Origin: Fagopyrum homotropicum
Taxonomy: Eukaryota; Streptophyta; Magnoliopsida; Caryophyllales; Polygonaceae
Assembly: GCA_033239125.1 (NCBI GenBank)
Contig: BSWB01000003.1
Coordinates: forward strand, 30,953,001 to 31,017,000
Direction of reading: 5' to 3'
Length of the DNA: 64,000 nt
Shown: positions 46,473 to 58,159 of the stretch, one piece after another
Layout: each line of letters begins with the position of its first letter
Position numbering within the stretch: the stretch's first letter is position 1
Translations under genes and position numbers: made by a program
The notes under the pieces: model-generated
Seen by the model: only the letters and a program-made list of their open reading frames with translations
What the model was told of the DNA's origin: nothing
The model's database searches: none

Positions 46473-47169
46473 CCCCACTTAGAAAACGTTTTGTCCCAAA
46501 ACATAAAATACAACAGTCATAACGGAAATGACGTCACGACCTCATAATCCCGACCTTGTATATCAATTGGTTTATTTGGAGTTTACTATAGTTTTGCGAA
46601 CAGTGTTCCAAAATCCCCAGATATTACAAGATTGGGCCGTAACATATTTCTATTTAATAATAATAATTATACCATTTTTGTATTTTATAAGACTCCAAAA
46701 ATAAAACATCTTTACGTTAACCTATAGAAAATATACTTATTATTCTGTAAATGATAAAAGGTGATTTTTGGTAAGAATGTATATTTATAAGGGTAAATAT
46801 ATGTAATTATTCTTATAATTAATCTATAATTATAATAAAAAATGACCTCCTAAGACCACGTGTCAGACAATCGGAGATGTCACCTCAACAACATTTTAAG
46901 TTATTTATGAAATTTCCATTGAATTAAATAAATAATCCATATATTTAAATTCTTTATCGAAAGAATTTTGCCTACTAGGCCTTTTTTAGTTTTGTGTTTA
47001 GTAAATTTACCCCATAATTTTTTTACCACTTTCATTTAATGGTAGGTAAAAGAAATTAACGCCTATATTTTAATAAAAAAAGAATAATAGATGTTTGTTA
47101 GTATTATATAAGTGTAAGTTTTAATTCTTAATTACTGAATTTGTTTTTTTTATTTGTTTTTTTTTCCAG
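46473..47169. other. AT-rich intergenic sequence
   Basis: No gene seen. The first 40 bases, read on the minus strand, resemble the 3' end of another chromovirus (TTTTGGGACAAAACG, then AAGTGGGG against the LTR edge). The rest is AT-rich with no motif I recognise. Confidence 0.5.
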
Positions 47170-47438
47170 TAATTAACATACCAGAATTTCTCATACCAGA
47201 ACTTCATACCAGAATTTTTTCATACCAGAATTTCATAATACCAGAATTTTTCATCATTTTCATCATACTAGAATTTTTCATCATACTAGAACTTCATCAT
47301 GCCATAATTTTTCATCATACCAGAATTATTTATAATACTAGAATTTTTTATCATACCAGAATTTCATAATACCAGAATTTTTATCATACCACAATTTCAT
47401 AATCACCAAAAATTCATACCAGAAATTATGATACCAAA
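47170..47438. repeat. ATACCAGAATTT-type imperfect array, left part
   Basis: More than ten imperfect copies of a 12-18 bp unit (CATACCAGAATTTTTCAT and variants) occur. A weaker continuation lies at 51249-51370 beyond the inserted element, so one array seems to have been split. Confidence 0.8.
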
Positions 47439-48104
47439 TAGAGTTGTCAAACGGGGCTGACGGGTCGGGTTTGGGTCGGGTTATAACAAGCTCGGGTTGG
47501 AATTGGGTCGGGTAAAAAGTAGGCTTGGTTTTTAAACGGTTTGTTTCGGGTCGGGTCGGTTTGGGTCGGGTACCAAATGTTCGGGTTAAAACGGCTTATC
47601 GGGTAGGATCGGTTCTTTTCGTGGTGTCAAACGGGGTTGGCGGGTCGAGTTCGGGTCGGGTCAAACGGGTTCGGGTTGAATCGAGTCGGGTATAAATAGG
47701 TTTGTTTTTGTTAGCGTGTTGTCTCGGATCGGGTCAATTTGGTTCAGGTACTAGTTGTTCGGGTTGGAACAGGTCATCGGGTAGACTTGGTTCTTGGGCC
47801 ATAACAAATCGGTTTAGTTGGTTCTCGGGTCAATTCGGGCCGAATTATTTTTGTTTTTTAATGTTTCGAGAGGTGCCAATCAAGGCGGGTCAAATTCAGT
47901 TGGGTCAAAGATGAAATGATTTTCTAACATCTTGATTCAGGTCAGTTTTGGATGGTGCAATTTCTTGAGTTAAATCCAAATTACCTAGTTATGTGAATAT
48001 TTTGGTCCAATAAAATATGGCATCCGTAGATGATTTTAGTTGAATCGGATAATTATTCGCCAATATGATTAGTATGGGTGGCAAAACCAACTTGATCCAC
48101 CAAT

Positions 48105-49225
48105 CCGGTCCGAAAAATCCGTTGACTCGATCCGAAAAACCCCTATACTTTAGTACCCGTTTTGAGCCGGTCCGAATCCGATACAGGAGATCTTACTGGA
48201 TCACCGGATCGGATACGGATCAGGGTTTTAGGCATCCGAATATCCACGGATATCCGAATAATCCTAGATATCCGAATAATCCTGGATATCCGCTTATCCA
48301 GATACTCACGGATCAGTGGATAACCGGTTATCCATGGATAATTGGATATCCAAATATCCGTGGATCATCGGATTCATCACCTCATCTGATCGTCTTAGGC
48401 ATCCGAGTACCCGTTTTGTTTTATGAAAGATAAATCAACATTGTATGTACTAATATTTATATTTAAAAATATACGTATTTAATGGGAAAATATTTTAGTT
48501 AAGAAAAATAATGAATTAATAATGTTAATTTGTTACAACTTAATAACTTATGCATATTTGGTTACTTCATAAGTTCATAATAATGTTTTATTATACGTGG
48601 ATCTGATTTTAAAATATTGATTCTTATAAATATGATTATCATTTGGTCTTTATAATAATCTTTTAATAGAAATATGTCTCATTTAAATGAACAAATGTCT
48701 ATAATAATCTTTAATTATAAGTTCGTCTCGTACTCTCGTTTTCAGATATAGTTATAAAATGTAAAGATGTAGATATCTATTGTTTTAAAAACTTAATTTT
48801 ATTTTCTTATTATAACGTACTTTAATATTCTTTTTTTTATCATCTATATGATTATCATTCTTTACTTTTATTTTGTTTTGCGCCTTTTAATTGTTTTTTC
48901 GTTACATTTTGTGATAAACAAAGTAGCAAATACATATCCAGATCAAACGGATATTCAAATCAAGAGGATATTCGGATCAATCGGATATCCGATTCCGGCT
49001 AAATCATTTTTGCATATTCAGATCAAAAGGATATCCAGATCAATGGGTCAAACAAAAGTCATTCGGATCATCCGGATATCCGTGGATAATAATCCGATCC
49101 AACCCAATCATTTTCGCATACTATATTTTGGAATCCAGATCAACTGGACATCCGGATAATTATCCGATCCGATCTTGAGAAAATGTCGGATATCCATTCA
49201 AATACGAATCGAAATGGATATCCGA
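48105..49225. repeat. GGATATCCG word-rich segment
   Basis: Two clusters (48190-48410 and 48940-49225) hold many copies of GGATATCCG and CGGATATCC, with GGATCA variants, around an AT-rich middle. The layout suggests the two ends of a second, nested element with its own subterminal word. I could not define its termini. Confidence 0.5.
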
Positions 49226-49383
49226 ATCTTAAAATCGGAAGATACTTAACACGAGTGATCATTACAATTATCATATCATAAATTCATAATCATCGTTCTT
49301 TATACTAATGATAAACTTATCTTTGATAATTGAATCATTGATACTTCAATACATTATACATGTCTTATATTTAACACAAACTA

Positions 49384-49735
49384 GTTATAAGAATAAGAAT
49401 AAGAATTAAAACGAATCGATATAAACTTATAGTATTTAATATGTATAATAAAACATAAGTTAAAAAAATAAATTTGTTAAATTAAAATGGATATCTGAGT
49501 TCTTATAAATGGATATCCGAGTTATAAGAATAAGAATTAAAACGACTCGATATAAACTTATAGTATTTAATATGTATAATAAAACATAAGTTAAAAAAAT
49601 AAATTTGTAAAATTTAGATGGATATCCGCGTTCTTGTAAATGGATATCCGAGTTATAAGAATAAGAATTAAAACGACTCAATATAAACTTATAGTATTTA
49701 ATATGTATAATAAAACATAAGTTAAAAAAATGACA
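49384..49735. repeat. About 131-bp tandem repeat, 2.7 copies
   Basis: Copies start GTTATAAGAATAAGAAT at 49384, 49521 and 49652. Each includes AAACTTATAGTATTTAATATG and ends with GGATATCCGAGTT-like words. The third copy is partial. Confidence 0.8.
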
Positions 49736-49909
49736 AAAGGGCAATAAATTATGAAATAGTAAATATATATACATTTCAATTATAAAAAAAATGACAAAAT
49801 GGCAATAAGTATAATAAACCAAATCTCCTCATTAATTATGGGACTTTTATAAAAATTATGAAATAGGAAAGTCAATGAAACAAAAGGGCAATAAACTACA
49901 GAAATGTGA

Positions 49910-50674
49910 ATATATATATATATATATATCAATTAGATTAATTGGTATACCATTCAACAACTAATTATTTATTTTTTCTAAAATAGAAAAATAATACACA
50001 AAAAAGGACAAAATCTTTTAGGTAAATAGAAAAAATAGTTTATAAAATGATAGAAACTCATCAAACGTATCGACCTCCCTCCATTTTAAAGGTTTTTAAG
50101 TGATATCTTTTTAACTAATCTAATTGTGTATTAATCAAATATTTTTTTTTTTAATTTTTAAAAAATATAATCTTCTACTACATATCTCATATAAATAATT
50201 GTCAATCAAAGGCTTATTAATTTTTTGAACAAAATGCAAATGGTTTTCTACCACATTCTTGATATTTTTCTCAATTTAAGAAATCAAAGTAATTTAATAA
50301 AAATAAATCATAGCATTAGAAAGAGAGTAGAAATATAACTACAATAACTAGATGAGGTAGTTTGCACAACTAAATGGTAGATGGGAGGGAGAATACGTTC
50401 AATGAAATTTAGAAACTCTATATTTATAATATTAACTTTCATATTTTTATAGGATTACTTTTCATCTATTTTTATAAAATTAATATTCTAGTTATTAGAA
50501 TGAATTAGTAAGAGATTTTAACCATTGATATAAATTAGTGGTGTAGATCTCTCCAACTTTACTGTGAAGTTTTTTTTAAAATTCACCGAAGCCAGACCCA
50601 TTCAAATTGAGTAATTTTTTATTTTGTAAGAGAAAAGTGTAAGAGTATTATTCATTTAAAATTTTAGATTTTAG
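49910..50674. other. AT-rich stretch within hAT-like element
   Basis: It starts with an AT dinucleotide run (about 49912-49929). No gene or further structure seen. Confidence 0.5.
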
Positions 50675-51248
50675 TTGAGTAATTTTTTTTTTTTATCAAT
50701 TTACTCCGTATTAACAGTTTATATTGGCTCGAATTACTTCATACTATCACATCAATTTACTTCACATTATCAAGGTTATCTAGGGTCGGGTTATTTTGGG
50801 CTAACGGGTCATTTCAAGTCGGGTTACTTTGGGCTAACAAGTCATTTCGGGTTTGGTCACTTTAGGCTATCGAGTCATTTAAGGTCGGGTTACTTCGGGC
50901 TATCGGCTCATTTCGAGTTGGGTTACTTCGGGTTATCGGATCAATTCGGGTCGGGTTACTTTGGGCTATCGGGTCATTTCGGGTCGGTTATTCGGTCTAC
51001 GGGTCATTTCGGGTCGGGTTACTTTGGGTTGTCGGGTCGGTATCGGGTTATTCTACTCGGGTTTTATCAAGTCCAGGTCTTTTTCGGGTTCGACCGTTCG
51101 GATTATTTATTATTTCGGGTTAAATCAATATCAAGTGGGTCGGTTCCATATATTTTCTTTTTTTATAAAAATTTGCGGGGCCATGTCGGATTCGGGTTCG
51201 GATTTGTCGGGTCGGTTTCACGGGTAGGGTCAACTTTTGACAACTCTA

Positions 51249-51370
51249 ATATCAGAAATTAGATACCAAAAGTTATGTTAATAGAAGCTAGATACTAGAA
51301 ATTATGATAACAGAAAATTACACGCTAGAAATTTCTAGTATGCCAAAAATTTCATACCAGACAAACAACA
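51249..51370. repeat. ATACCAGAATTT-type array, right part
   Basis: Units such as GATACCAAAAG, GATACTAGAAATTATG and CATACCAGACA continue the array seen at 47170-47438. Confidence 0.6.
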
Positions 51371-51983
51371 ACATATCACATTATCACATCACCGATTCCT
51401 TCTCACAGTTGGTGCACTAGTGCTCGAACAGCTTCATTAATCATCTTCATTACTAAACAGCTTCACAGCCTTTTCCTTGTTTCCACTATAAGAAGGGGCA
51501 AAAAGAAATCACCTTTTGGAATAATCTATTTATACTCATTTTATTTTATTTGATTTAGTTTGTTTATCATGTGATAAACGTTCCCTACCAACATATTAAT
51601 CATCATATCATTACAGAGACTAATGATTTCCATGAAAATATTATCAGCATGTCTTACCAAATGGGCATAAATAATCGTTATGGGAATGGTGGAAGCTACA
51701 TTAGTAGGAGTTTCTTCATCGTCAAGATTGAGAATCGAAGATTGAATCAGTACTGGGCTTCGCGTATGAGCCCTTCGTTTCCTGCAAATTTAGGATTTGT
51801 AAGAAATGATTGACCAATCGAGGTAGAAAATGGATGCAATTTCAATCGGAACTAAACCTTATCGAATATGTAGGAGGGGTAACAAACTACAACTCAGGCC
51901 GTTTCTTCTCCTTAGACCCTCTATCCGGAGTATCTTCGACAACGAGGCTTGTGAGTAGAAGAGCTAATTCATCCTAGCCATCC

Positions 51984-52160
51984 ATGACTGCGACGGATTT
52001 GAATCCGGGGCTGAAGAATCATCCGCCATTGTTGACCCCAGAATCCTCCGAAGTTCCTCTACTTCTCGATGAATCTTTCGAAGGATTTGGTGCGATCTGC
52101 TGGTTTACTTGTTCTTCTTGTTCCTATGTTGGCCTCATTTTAATTGTTATGTACGAATGA
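51984..52160 (+). CDS. Small unassigned open reading frame, 58 codons
   Basis: ATG at 51984 opens MTATDLNPGLKNHPPLLTPE and runs to a TGA at 52158-52160. Base composition here is less AT-rich than the surroundings, and the first 40 residues look protein-like. The last 20 are hydrophobic and may be intron read-through. I do not recognise it. It could be the first exon of a host gene, or chance. Confidence 0.2.
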   Translation: MTATDLNPGLKNHPPLLTPESSEVPLLLDESFEGFGAICWFTCSSCSYVGLILIVMYE

Positions 52161-52232
52161 TTAACTTCGATTGAGAAAGAAATGGAGGAGGAGCCTGTGG
52201 GAAGGGGATTTTGTCCAACGGTCGTTTTCTGT

Positions 52233-52332
52233 TTGATAGAGTATGACGATCTAATCTAGTTTTGAGTAAGTTTGACATGTGAAAGACCAGATCTAGATAT
52301 TCGTTTGTAGTTTTTGTAGCCTCTGAGTCCAT
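52233..52332 (-). pseudogene. Truncated MOZART1/GIP-like fragment
   Basis: The ATG at 52330-52332 (minus strand) opens MDSEATKTTNEYLDLVFHM and runs on to LDRHTLS. This closely resembles the N-terminal half of plant MOZART1/GIP proteins, small gamma-tubulin-complex factors that help nucleate microtubules, in which a conserved helix follows the HTLS box. Here the resemblance ends right after HTLS, and the next bases give unrelated sequence to a stop at 52147. No GT donor lies at the break, so a truncated gene copy fits better than an exon. I recognise the family from memory and could not align it. Confidence 0.6.
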
Positions 52333-53439
52333 TTTGAATCTGAATCAACCTGCATTGAACTATTAAGGGATGGGACGGTTCTTACCGGAAGATACCAGAA
52401 GAGTGCCGATTTGACCAAAAGGAAGAAGAGTGCTATGAGTTCACAGCGAAGGACCCCGGACCCGAGAGAGAGCCCTTGACCAGCTACGCCGGAAGGGGAA
52501 GGGCTACGCTGGCCATGGTCGTGCCCGCTAGCAGCTCAGGACGAGAATGTTCGATCTTTTGGTTCAAAAACCAGTTTCAAAAAGGCTGTGGGAAGTGTAA
52601 CGATCGAATGAGAGGAAGGATTAATGAGATATATCAGAGGAGTAAGATGAGGGGAGATCCAAAAGAAGGGAGAGTAGGCGACGAAAGAAAAGTTAGGTAA
52701 GGAGGAGAGAATTAGGGTTTCACAGTAAAAATATAAAGGAGGGTACACTTTCTAAACGCTAAAATATAAAAAGCCTAGTTACTAAACATAATTCTCCAAA
52801 AGGCTTACTTACCTAATTGACCCTTCTTTATTTTATGTCCAAAATAAATCTAATTAGTTGTTATTTCAACGGATCTTAACATAGTCATTTTTTAAAAACA
52901 ATCAATTTGAAAACCCGTTTTCTTAAGCGTTCAATTTTAAACGATAATTAATATGAATTATGTGTTTTTAATGATATATATATATATATCGGTTTGACCG
53001 TACGTATATTAGAGATCGTGTATTTTTACTAATGGTGACTACCATAATAGAGAATGTGTTGGTGACCTTGTCGAGTGGGGATGTCTCATGCATGTCCATA
53101 CACGTGGTGGAAGCCCCTTCCACACACACACACGCGCGCGTGCGATTGCATTCATTTTTTGGATTGTGCTATTGTAGAGACCGAGGCGGGGAAAGAAGGA
53201 TGAACCAGAATGGGAGACGAAATTACAAATTACCATAACCATTGTACGATGGAGGGGCACATATGACATAAGAGAGCGTTACCACGTTACCACATCATCG
53301 AGAGTTGAGAGAAGATGCATAATGACATTGTATTCATAAACATATCATGGTCATAATACGCATAACATCATATTGTTGTTCTCTTGGTTATCAGTGTTAT
53401 AGTCTCAGTTTAGTGTTTTGTTTCATTAAGAATAATTTC
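52333..53439. other. Intergenic sequence without recognised gene
   Basis: Low-complexity features only: a TA run near 52974-52990 and an AC/GC-alternating run near 53121-53144. The open frame at 52476-52700 lacks any motif I recognise. Confidence 0.4.
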
Positions 53440-54058
53440 TTGAGACTTGCCATGAGATTCGATTGTTGGTTTATATGCTCCATAACGTAGGGGTTCTTAG
53501 TAGTAACATAGTCTTTTGAATAACTCATGGGCATGTTGACCTTTTATCCATTTTGACAATATTTAATATATTTTATTCTCTCTACATTATCTATCAATGC
53601 GTTGTCTGATATTAGGGTTTGACCGTAGCTTTGGGAACGTTAGCTAACGAGTTTCCCTATGGCTTTGTTGTTAGGTTCTTATGATGATGTCAGCTACGCT
53701 ACCGAGGTTACCTTTCAGCTCGATGGTGTGCAACCGGATTTACGTGTGCCTTAGTACTTGGGGTGTCTTTTATAGGATTTTGAGGATACTTTTGTCTTGT
53801 TTTGTTTGAATTGTATTTTTCATATGTTGAACCGTCTTGGAGGTTGTTGTGACCCTTTGGTTTATCTAGGCTGTCTGCATACACTAACATGTTTTTGCAC
53901 TTTTGCATGTTAGACATGTTGGATGTTTTCCTATATTTGTCGTGTTCTTGTTGAAAGGTCCAATTGTTTTTGTTTGTTGTTGTTAGGATATTATTGATGA
54001 TACCATTGTGTGAATCAAACCTCGTGACATCTCAGTTGCAAAAAATTGGGGCGTTAGA
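53440..54058 (+). repeat. Probable 3' part of a decayed Ty3 LTR
   Basis: It ends with GGGGCGTTAGAAC just before a tRNA-iMet primer site, a variant of the usual GGGGTGTTACA terminus. The start of the LTR could not be placed. Confidence 0.4.
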
Positions 54059-54061
54059 ACT

Positions 54062-54079
54062 TGGTATCAGAGGACAAGT
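54062..54079 (+). promoter_or_regulatory. Primer binding site, tRNA-iMet type
   Basis: TGGTATCAGAG begins the site, the standard complement of initiator-Met tRNA used by plant chromoviruses. Confidence 0.75.
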
Positions 54080-54399
54080 TGACTACTAGGGCATTTGTAC
54101 CCTGAACTTCGACGTGATAATCCAAATTAAAGAAAACTCAATCCGAGTTTTGATGTTTTTAAAGAGTATTTTTATGGATTTGGAGTTTTGAGGTTTTAGA
54201 TAATTTTTTATTTATTTTATGAATTTGAAGCATGAATCCTCTAATTTTGGAAATACATGTTACATATTCGGGTTGGGTTAAAGACACAAAATTTCTCACC
54301 ATCGAGATTCACAACTCAAGTAATTAGTTAAAAAATATGACTTTGCCAGAACTATTAAGGATGTCTAGTTAACACAATGATTGCACATTTGAGTTATAA

Positions 54400-55620
54400 C
54401 TCATTTTGGAGATACTGAGTCTTTCACACTCCGAGGACGGGGTAGGGTATGAGGCCGTGGTTGAGGCGGAGGAAGAGGCAAAGCCATACCGATAGCTAGG
54501 CGACGAAAGAAGGTGCACTCGGATGAAGTCAATGAGAGTATAGTTCCATCTGAGAGGAGTCACTCTATAGTTGCATTAGGATGACTGTCCTTGAATGACC
54601 CAACTTTCTGAGCTATGCTACAAGAGACACTTGCTGATCTCCTTGGGAGGATACTTGAGGGAAGCGATACACCAATGCCATCCCATGTCGTTTCCCATAG
54701 ATTTGAGATTGTGATATCTTGCAGGAGGACGTCACCTCTTTGGACACCAACTTCTAGTGTGGCAGTGATGCATATGCCACCCACACAAGCTTAAGGGGAA
54801 TTGTAGAGATCAATTGAGATTGAGAGAGACCTTCAGGAGTTACGTGAGCATGGGCTTGACCAATGGTTGGAGTCCTTTCATCTGATGAAAGTCCCTACTT
54901 TCACAAGAGCACATGAAGAAGAGGTTGAGTTATGGCTTGGACGTGTTTCTACAACCTTAGATTCTTTCAGAGCACCCACATGACGTAGGTTGAGGCTAGT
55001 TCAAACATTTCTTGAGGGGGACACTTTCCTTTGAGTATTTCAGAGTGCTTATGAGAGAGGTTTTGCCCCTCAGCTGTCCAAGAGGCCCGTGCCTAGGCAT
55101 TTCAAGATGTTGAGCCAGAGGATATACCGGTGCATAAAGTAGTTAAGAAGTTTCAAAAGGAGCTGACCTTTGTCGTTGAGGATTACCCGACCGAGAGGCA
55201 GCATATTCAAGATTTTCCTAGGAGGATGAAGCTGGAGATTTGTGCTTATGCTTCAGGATTTAAGTGCACGAAACTGACCCATTATCAAGACTTGACTATG
55301 ACTTATAAGATGGCTCATCCGACTCTTAAGAGGGAAAACAGTGCTCAGGGATCGGCCAAAAGGCCAAATATTCCACCCAGTTCCAGAGGAGACAGTAGAC
55401 CGAGTTTTACCCCATAAAGCACCTTCACTCCTACTCGACCCCTAACTCAAGACCGTCAGCATGAGACAAGACGTAAAATCGGCTCTTTTTCCCAATACGT
55501 TATTTTAAATATGGAGATTCAAATCACATCAAGAGGGAGTGTAGGATGAGGTATTTCACATGTTACTCTTGTGGGAAGTTAGGCCACAAAGCCGCGTTTT
55601 TCACTTCTAGACCACGACGT
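54400..55620 (+). pseudogene. gag: Decayed Ty3/gypsy gag
   Basis: Read across many stops, the region shows an Arg/Gly-rich start, then DLQELREHGLDQWLESF and VPTFTRAHEEEVELWLG, a gag-core pattern. A longer open piece at 55130-55417 (KVVKKFQKELTFVVEDY) follows. A zinc-knuckle-like box near 55565-55605 reads CYSCGKLGHKAAFF, where the last cysteine of CCHC is replaced by Phe. No pol follows; the element is truncated near 55700. Confidence 0.65.
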
Positions 55621-56889
55621 CATATGGATCTTCACCGACTAGGTTGACTACTAGGTCGAGGTTGTCACCACATCATTTTACATCACCGATTCAAGGCTGA
55701 GGATGAGGCCGCGGTGGTGGGTTTAATTCAGTTAGTGGATATGGGGTGGGCCAACCCCGTGTGTTAGAGATGGAGAAAGCCGACACTGCAGAAGCGCCTA
55801 CTGCTACAAGTACAATTTGGATTCAGTTTGGTACAAGTTGAAGAAGGAAGGGTTAAGGTAATTCATTGGTGAGGGTTTTGATCCAATTGATCAAGGTTCT
55901 TGCAAGTATATCTTGATTCTTATCTTCCTATATTTATCATCCATTTTATTGCATTATCACCTTCTTAATCTCGCCATATATCATCCATTATCTCTCCATT
56001 CTTGTGTCTTTGTTATCGTAAATCTCGCCACAAGACATTAACAATCTCGCCCCTTGGTCGAGACATTCAATCTATATTTCCAAAGATTGAGCCTTTTTTG
56101 AATTTTCAATCTAGATCCGGCAAATACGGCTTCAACCCCGCGTTATTTTGTGTTCTTGGAGTTTTGGTCATGAGTAAGTAGTCCTCCTGCTAGGATTTGG
56201 GGTGAAAACTCCAAATCATGCTAGGCTAGTGTGTTATATGTTATGTTTATGAATTGATGAGTATCAACTTCATGTTAAGTAGCATATAGGAGTTCTTGAA
56301 TTTATCCATGATTTATTCCATGTTTGGACATATTCTGAATGTTGAATGCTAAATTAGTAATGGTCTAGATTGTTCCCTTAGCACATTATATATTTCCAAG
56401 CATGAAATGAGTGATGTAAGAATTAATCATCCTATATGAGACCGATAAGTAATTCGAAGTTGATTGTGAAATGTTTGATGTCTATATTGCTTGAGTGATG
56501 TAAGAATTAAATACAACATGATCAAGCATGCTTCTAGTTATGGTTTGGAGGAATATTCCCAATTTTGATCTTAACACGGCCATGTACTTGCAATACTGTG
56601 TGACTTTTGTGTGCATCACAATGCACGACGTCATCATTTGGTAGCCAGACGAGTTATCATTGGCGGAGATGGTGCCATGAGAGGAGGTTCAATTTTTAGT
56701 GGGGGAGGGGGGAGGTCATGGCTAGTGAGAATGGGGCATTGAAGATCTTCGTGTCTTGTATTCCTGCATATTTGACATAAACTAGTTAATTTGTTAGTAG
56801 CAAGATCGTGGCTCTAAAATTTACCTTTTTCTTCATAGATCTTCATCTCGTGATTTTCTACCATGAGGGAAATTTTCCTACATGTTCAG
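55621..56889. other. Intergenic sequence without recognised gene
   Basis: No reading frame or family motif identified. A G run lies near 56701-56712. Confidence 0.4.
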
Positions 56890-57629
56890 CTACATCAATG
56901 AGATAATTTCAAATGTCATCGACATGTTAATTGGTAAATCTGTGATGATTAGTAATTCCACCATATCTGTAGTCACAACATCTAAACCATTGTAAAAATA
57001 TTCAAGTAAAACGCTCTTGTCAAAACTATGATATGAATAAATATATAAATCTACAAATCTTTCCAAAGCATGATGGATATCTTCATGATCTTCCATTTTA
57101 ATGTTAGACAAATGCTTCTTGCAAATCTTAGTTATGCTTGGAGGGGGGGGGGGAGAAGAAAACACTTAGAAAATCAGTATTGAATTGGTCTCAAGTATTG
57201 TACTTACCTACTAGTTTTTTTCCAAACTAGGTGTGGGCTCTACCATCTAGGAAAAATACGAATGCTCGCATTTTCATAGCATCTTCATAAACATTCGGAA
57301 TTTGATCGTGTTCATAATGTTTTCAAAATTCATCAAGTGTTGATATGGACTTTCATCTTGTCCACCACTATATGTGTTTCACTGATCAATTTTATAGTTT
57401 CAGTTTCATAACAAATTTATCAACTTCGTTGTTTGGAAGTACCCAAGTGTGGGTAGGAACAGATTCTTTAGAATCCATCCTTGCCTCCAGCGTATGCGGT
57501 TGATCAAAGTTGTCCATCTTTTATCTTTCAAGATTCAACCTACAGAAAAAAGACAAAAGGGAAACCGTAAATTAATGTAATAATAGAACTTAGTATATAA
57601 GTCTATTAAAACAATCTAATTATATATAG
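56890..57629 (-). pseudogene. gag: Element F gag remnant (tRNA-Asp-primed Ty3 element)
   Basis: On the minus strand 56890-57165 gives HHALERFVDLYIYSYHSFDK and EYFYNGLDVVTTDMVELL, a recognisable gag segment with an HGxxx-type helix and a YxGLD box as in A, B and C (IYFKGLDEDSQF in A). Further gag-like pieces continue to the primer site. The frame is heavily decayed. Confidence 0.55.
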
Positions 57630-57647
57630 TCCCCAACAATGGCACCA
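57630..57647 (-). promoter_or_regulatory. Degenerate primer binding site of element F (tRNA-Asp)
   Basis: On the minus strand it reads TGGTGCCATTGTTGGGGA. It differs from the intact site in A, B, C and G at four positions, all C-to-T or G-to-A. Confidence 0.7.
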
Positions 57648-57654
57648 AAAAACT

Positions 57655-58024
57655 TGATAATCTTAAAACCTACCCGCAAGGATATCGGGGTCAATCGTAG
57701 TAAATCGAGTGTCGAATTCACGAGGACTACATTTGTATTGGTTGAAGCAATAAACACATATATATACTAACATAAAGGAAGACAATATGGCAAAATTTAT
57801 GGTTGTAGGAATCACTCAATGAGAAAACATAATAACGAATAAATAACGAGGTTTGTGTGATTATATCTTTAGAGGTGAACGATTTAAGGAAACAAGTATG
57901 TCCGCTATAATGAATCAATATGTAACCACGTATATGAATAAGATGAACTTCAATCAATAACTATGTAGGTAATCATCTTAAAATAGCATTTGACACAGAC
58001 AAACAAAGACCGTGTTGACCAACT
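57655..58024 (-). repeat. Element F 5' LTR, partial
   Basis: TGATAATCTT starts a few bases beyond the primer site, the expected LTR edge. I could not find a second copy in the window, and the far end at about 58024 is a guess. Confidence 0.4.
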
Positions 58025-58159
58025 TGATTGTGCTTTATTTCCAACAGTTGTGTCAGTATATAGAAAACCCCATTAAGAACGTAGGAATCCAGAAAAGACC
58101 AAGAAAAACCCTACTTTTGGTTTGAATTTTAAAAATGTACAAAGACCGGAACTTTCTAC

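Larger units (their letters stand above)
47439..51248. mobile_element. hAT-like DNA transposon or non-autonomous derivative
   Basis: Inverted ends TAGAGTTGTCAAA (47439-47451) and TTTGACAACTCTA (51236-51248) match over 13 bp. The flanks ATACCAAA and ATATCAGA agree at six of eight positions, as expected for a decayed 8-bp duplication. Subterminal GGGTCGGGT-type repeats lie inside both ends (47455-47900 and 50780-51230), a known habit of hAT elements. I see no transposase; the open frame at 50675-51262 is only the repeat read through. The middle contains further repeats. Confidence 0.6.

Noticed and set aside
47170..47430. Possible CRISPR-like array of ATACCAGAATTT units
   Set aside because: Units are imperfect, spacers are absent or are the same AT-rich words, and the sequence is a plant nuclear genome.
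50675..51262. 195-codon open frame with repeated GYFGLSGHFGS-like peptides
   Set aside because: It is the GGGTCGGGTTACTTTGGGCTATC-type subterminal repeat read in one frame; periodic DNA without stops gives such frames by chance.
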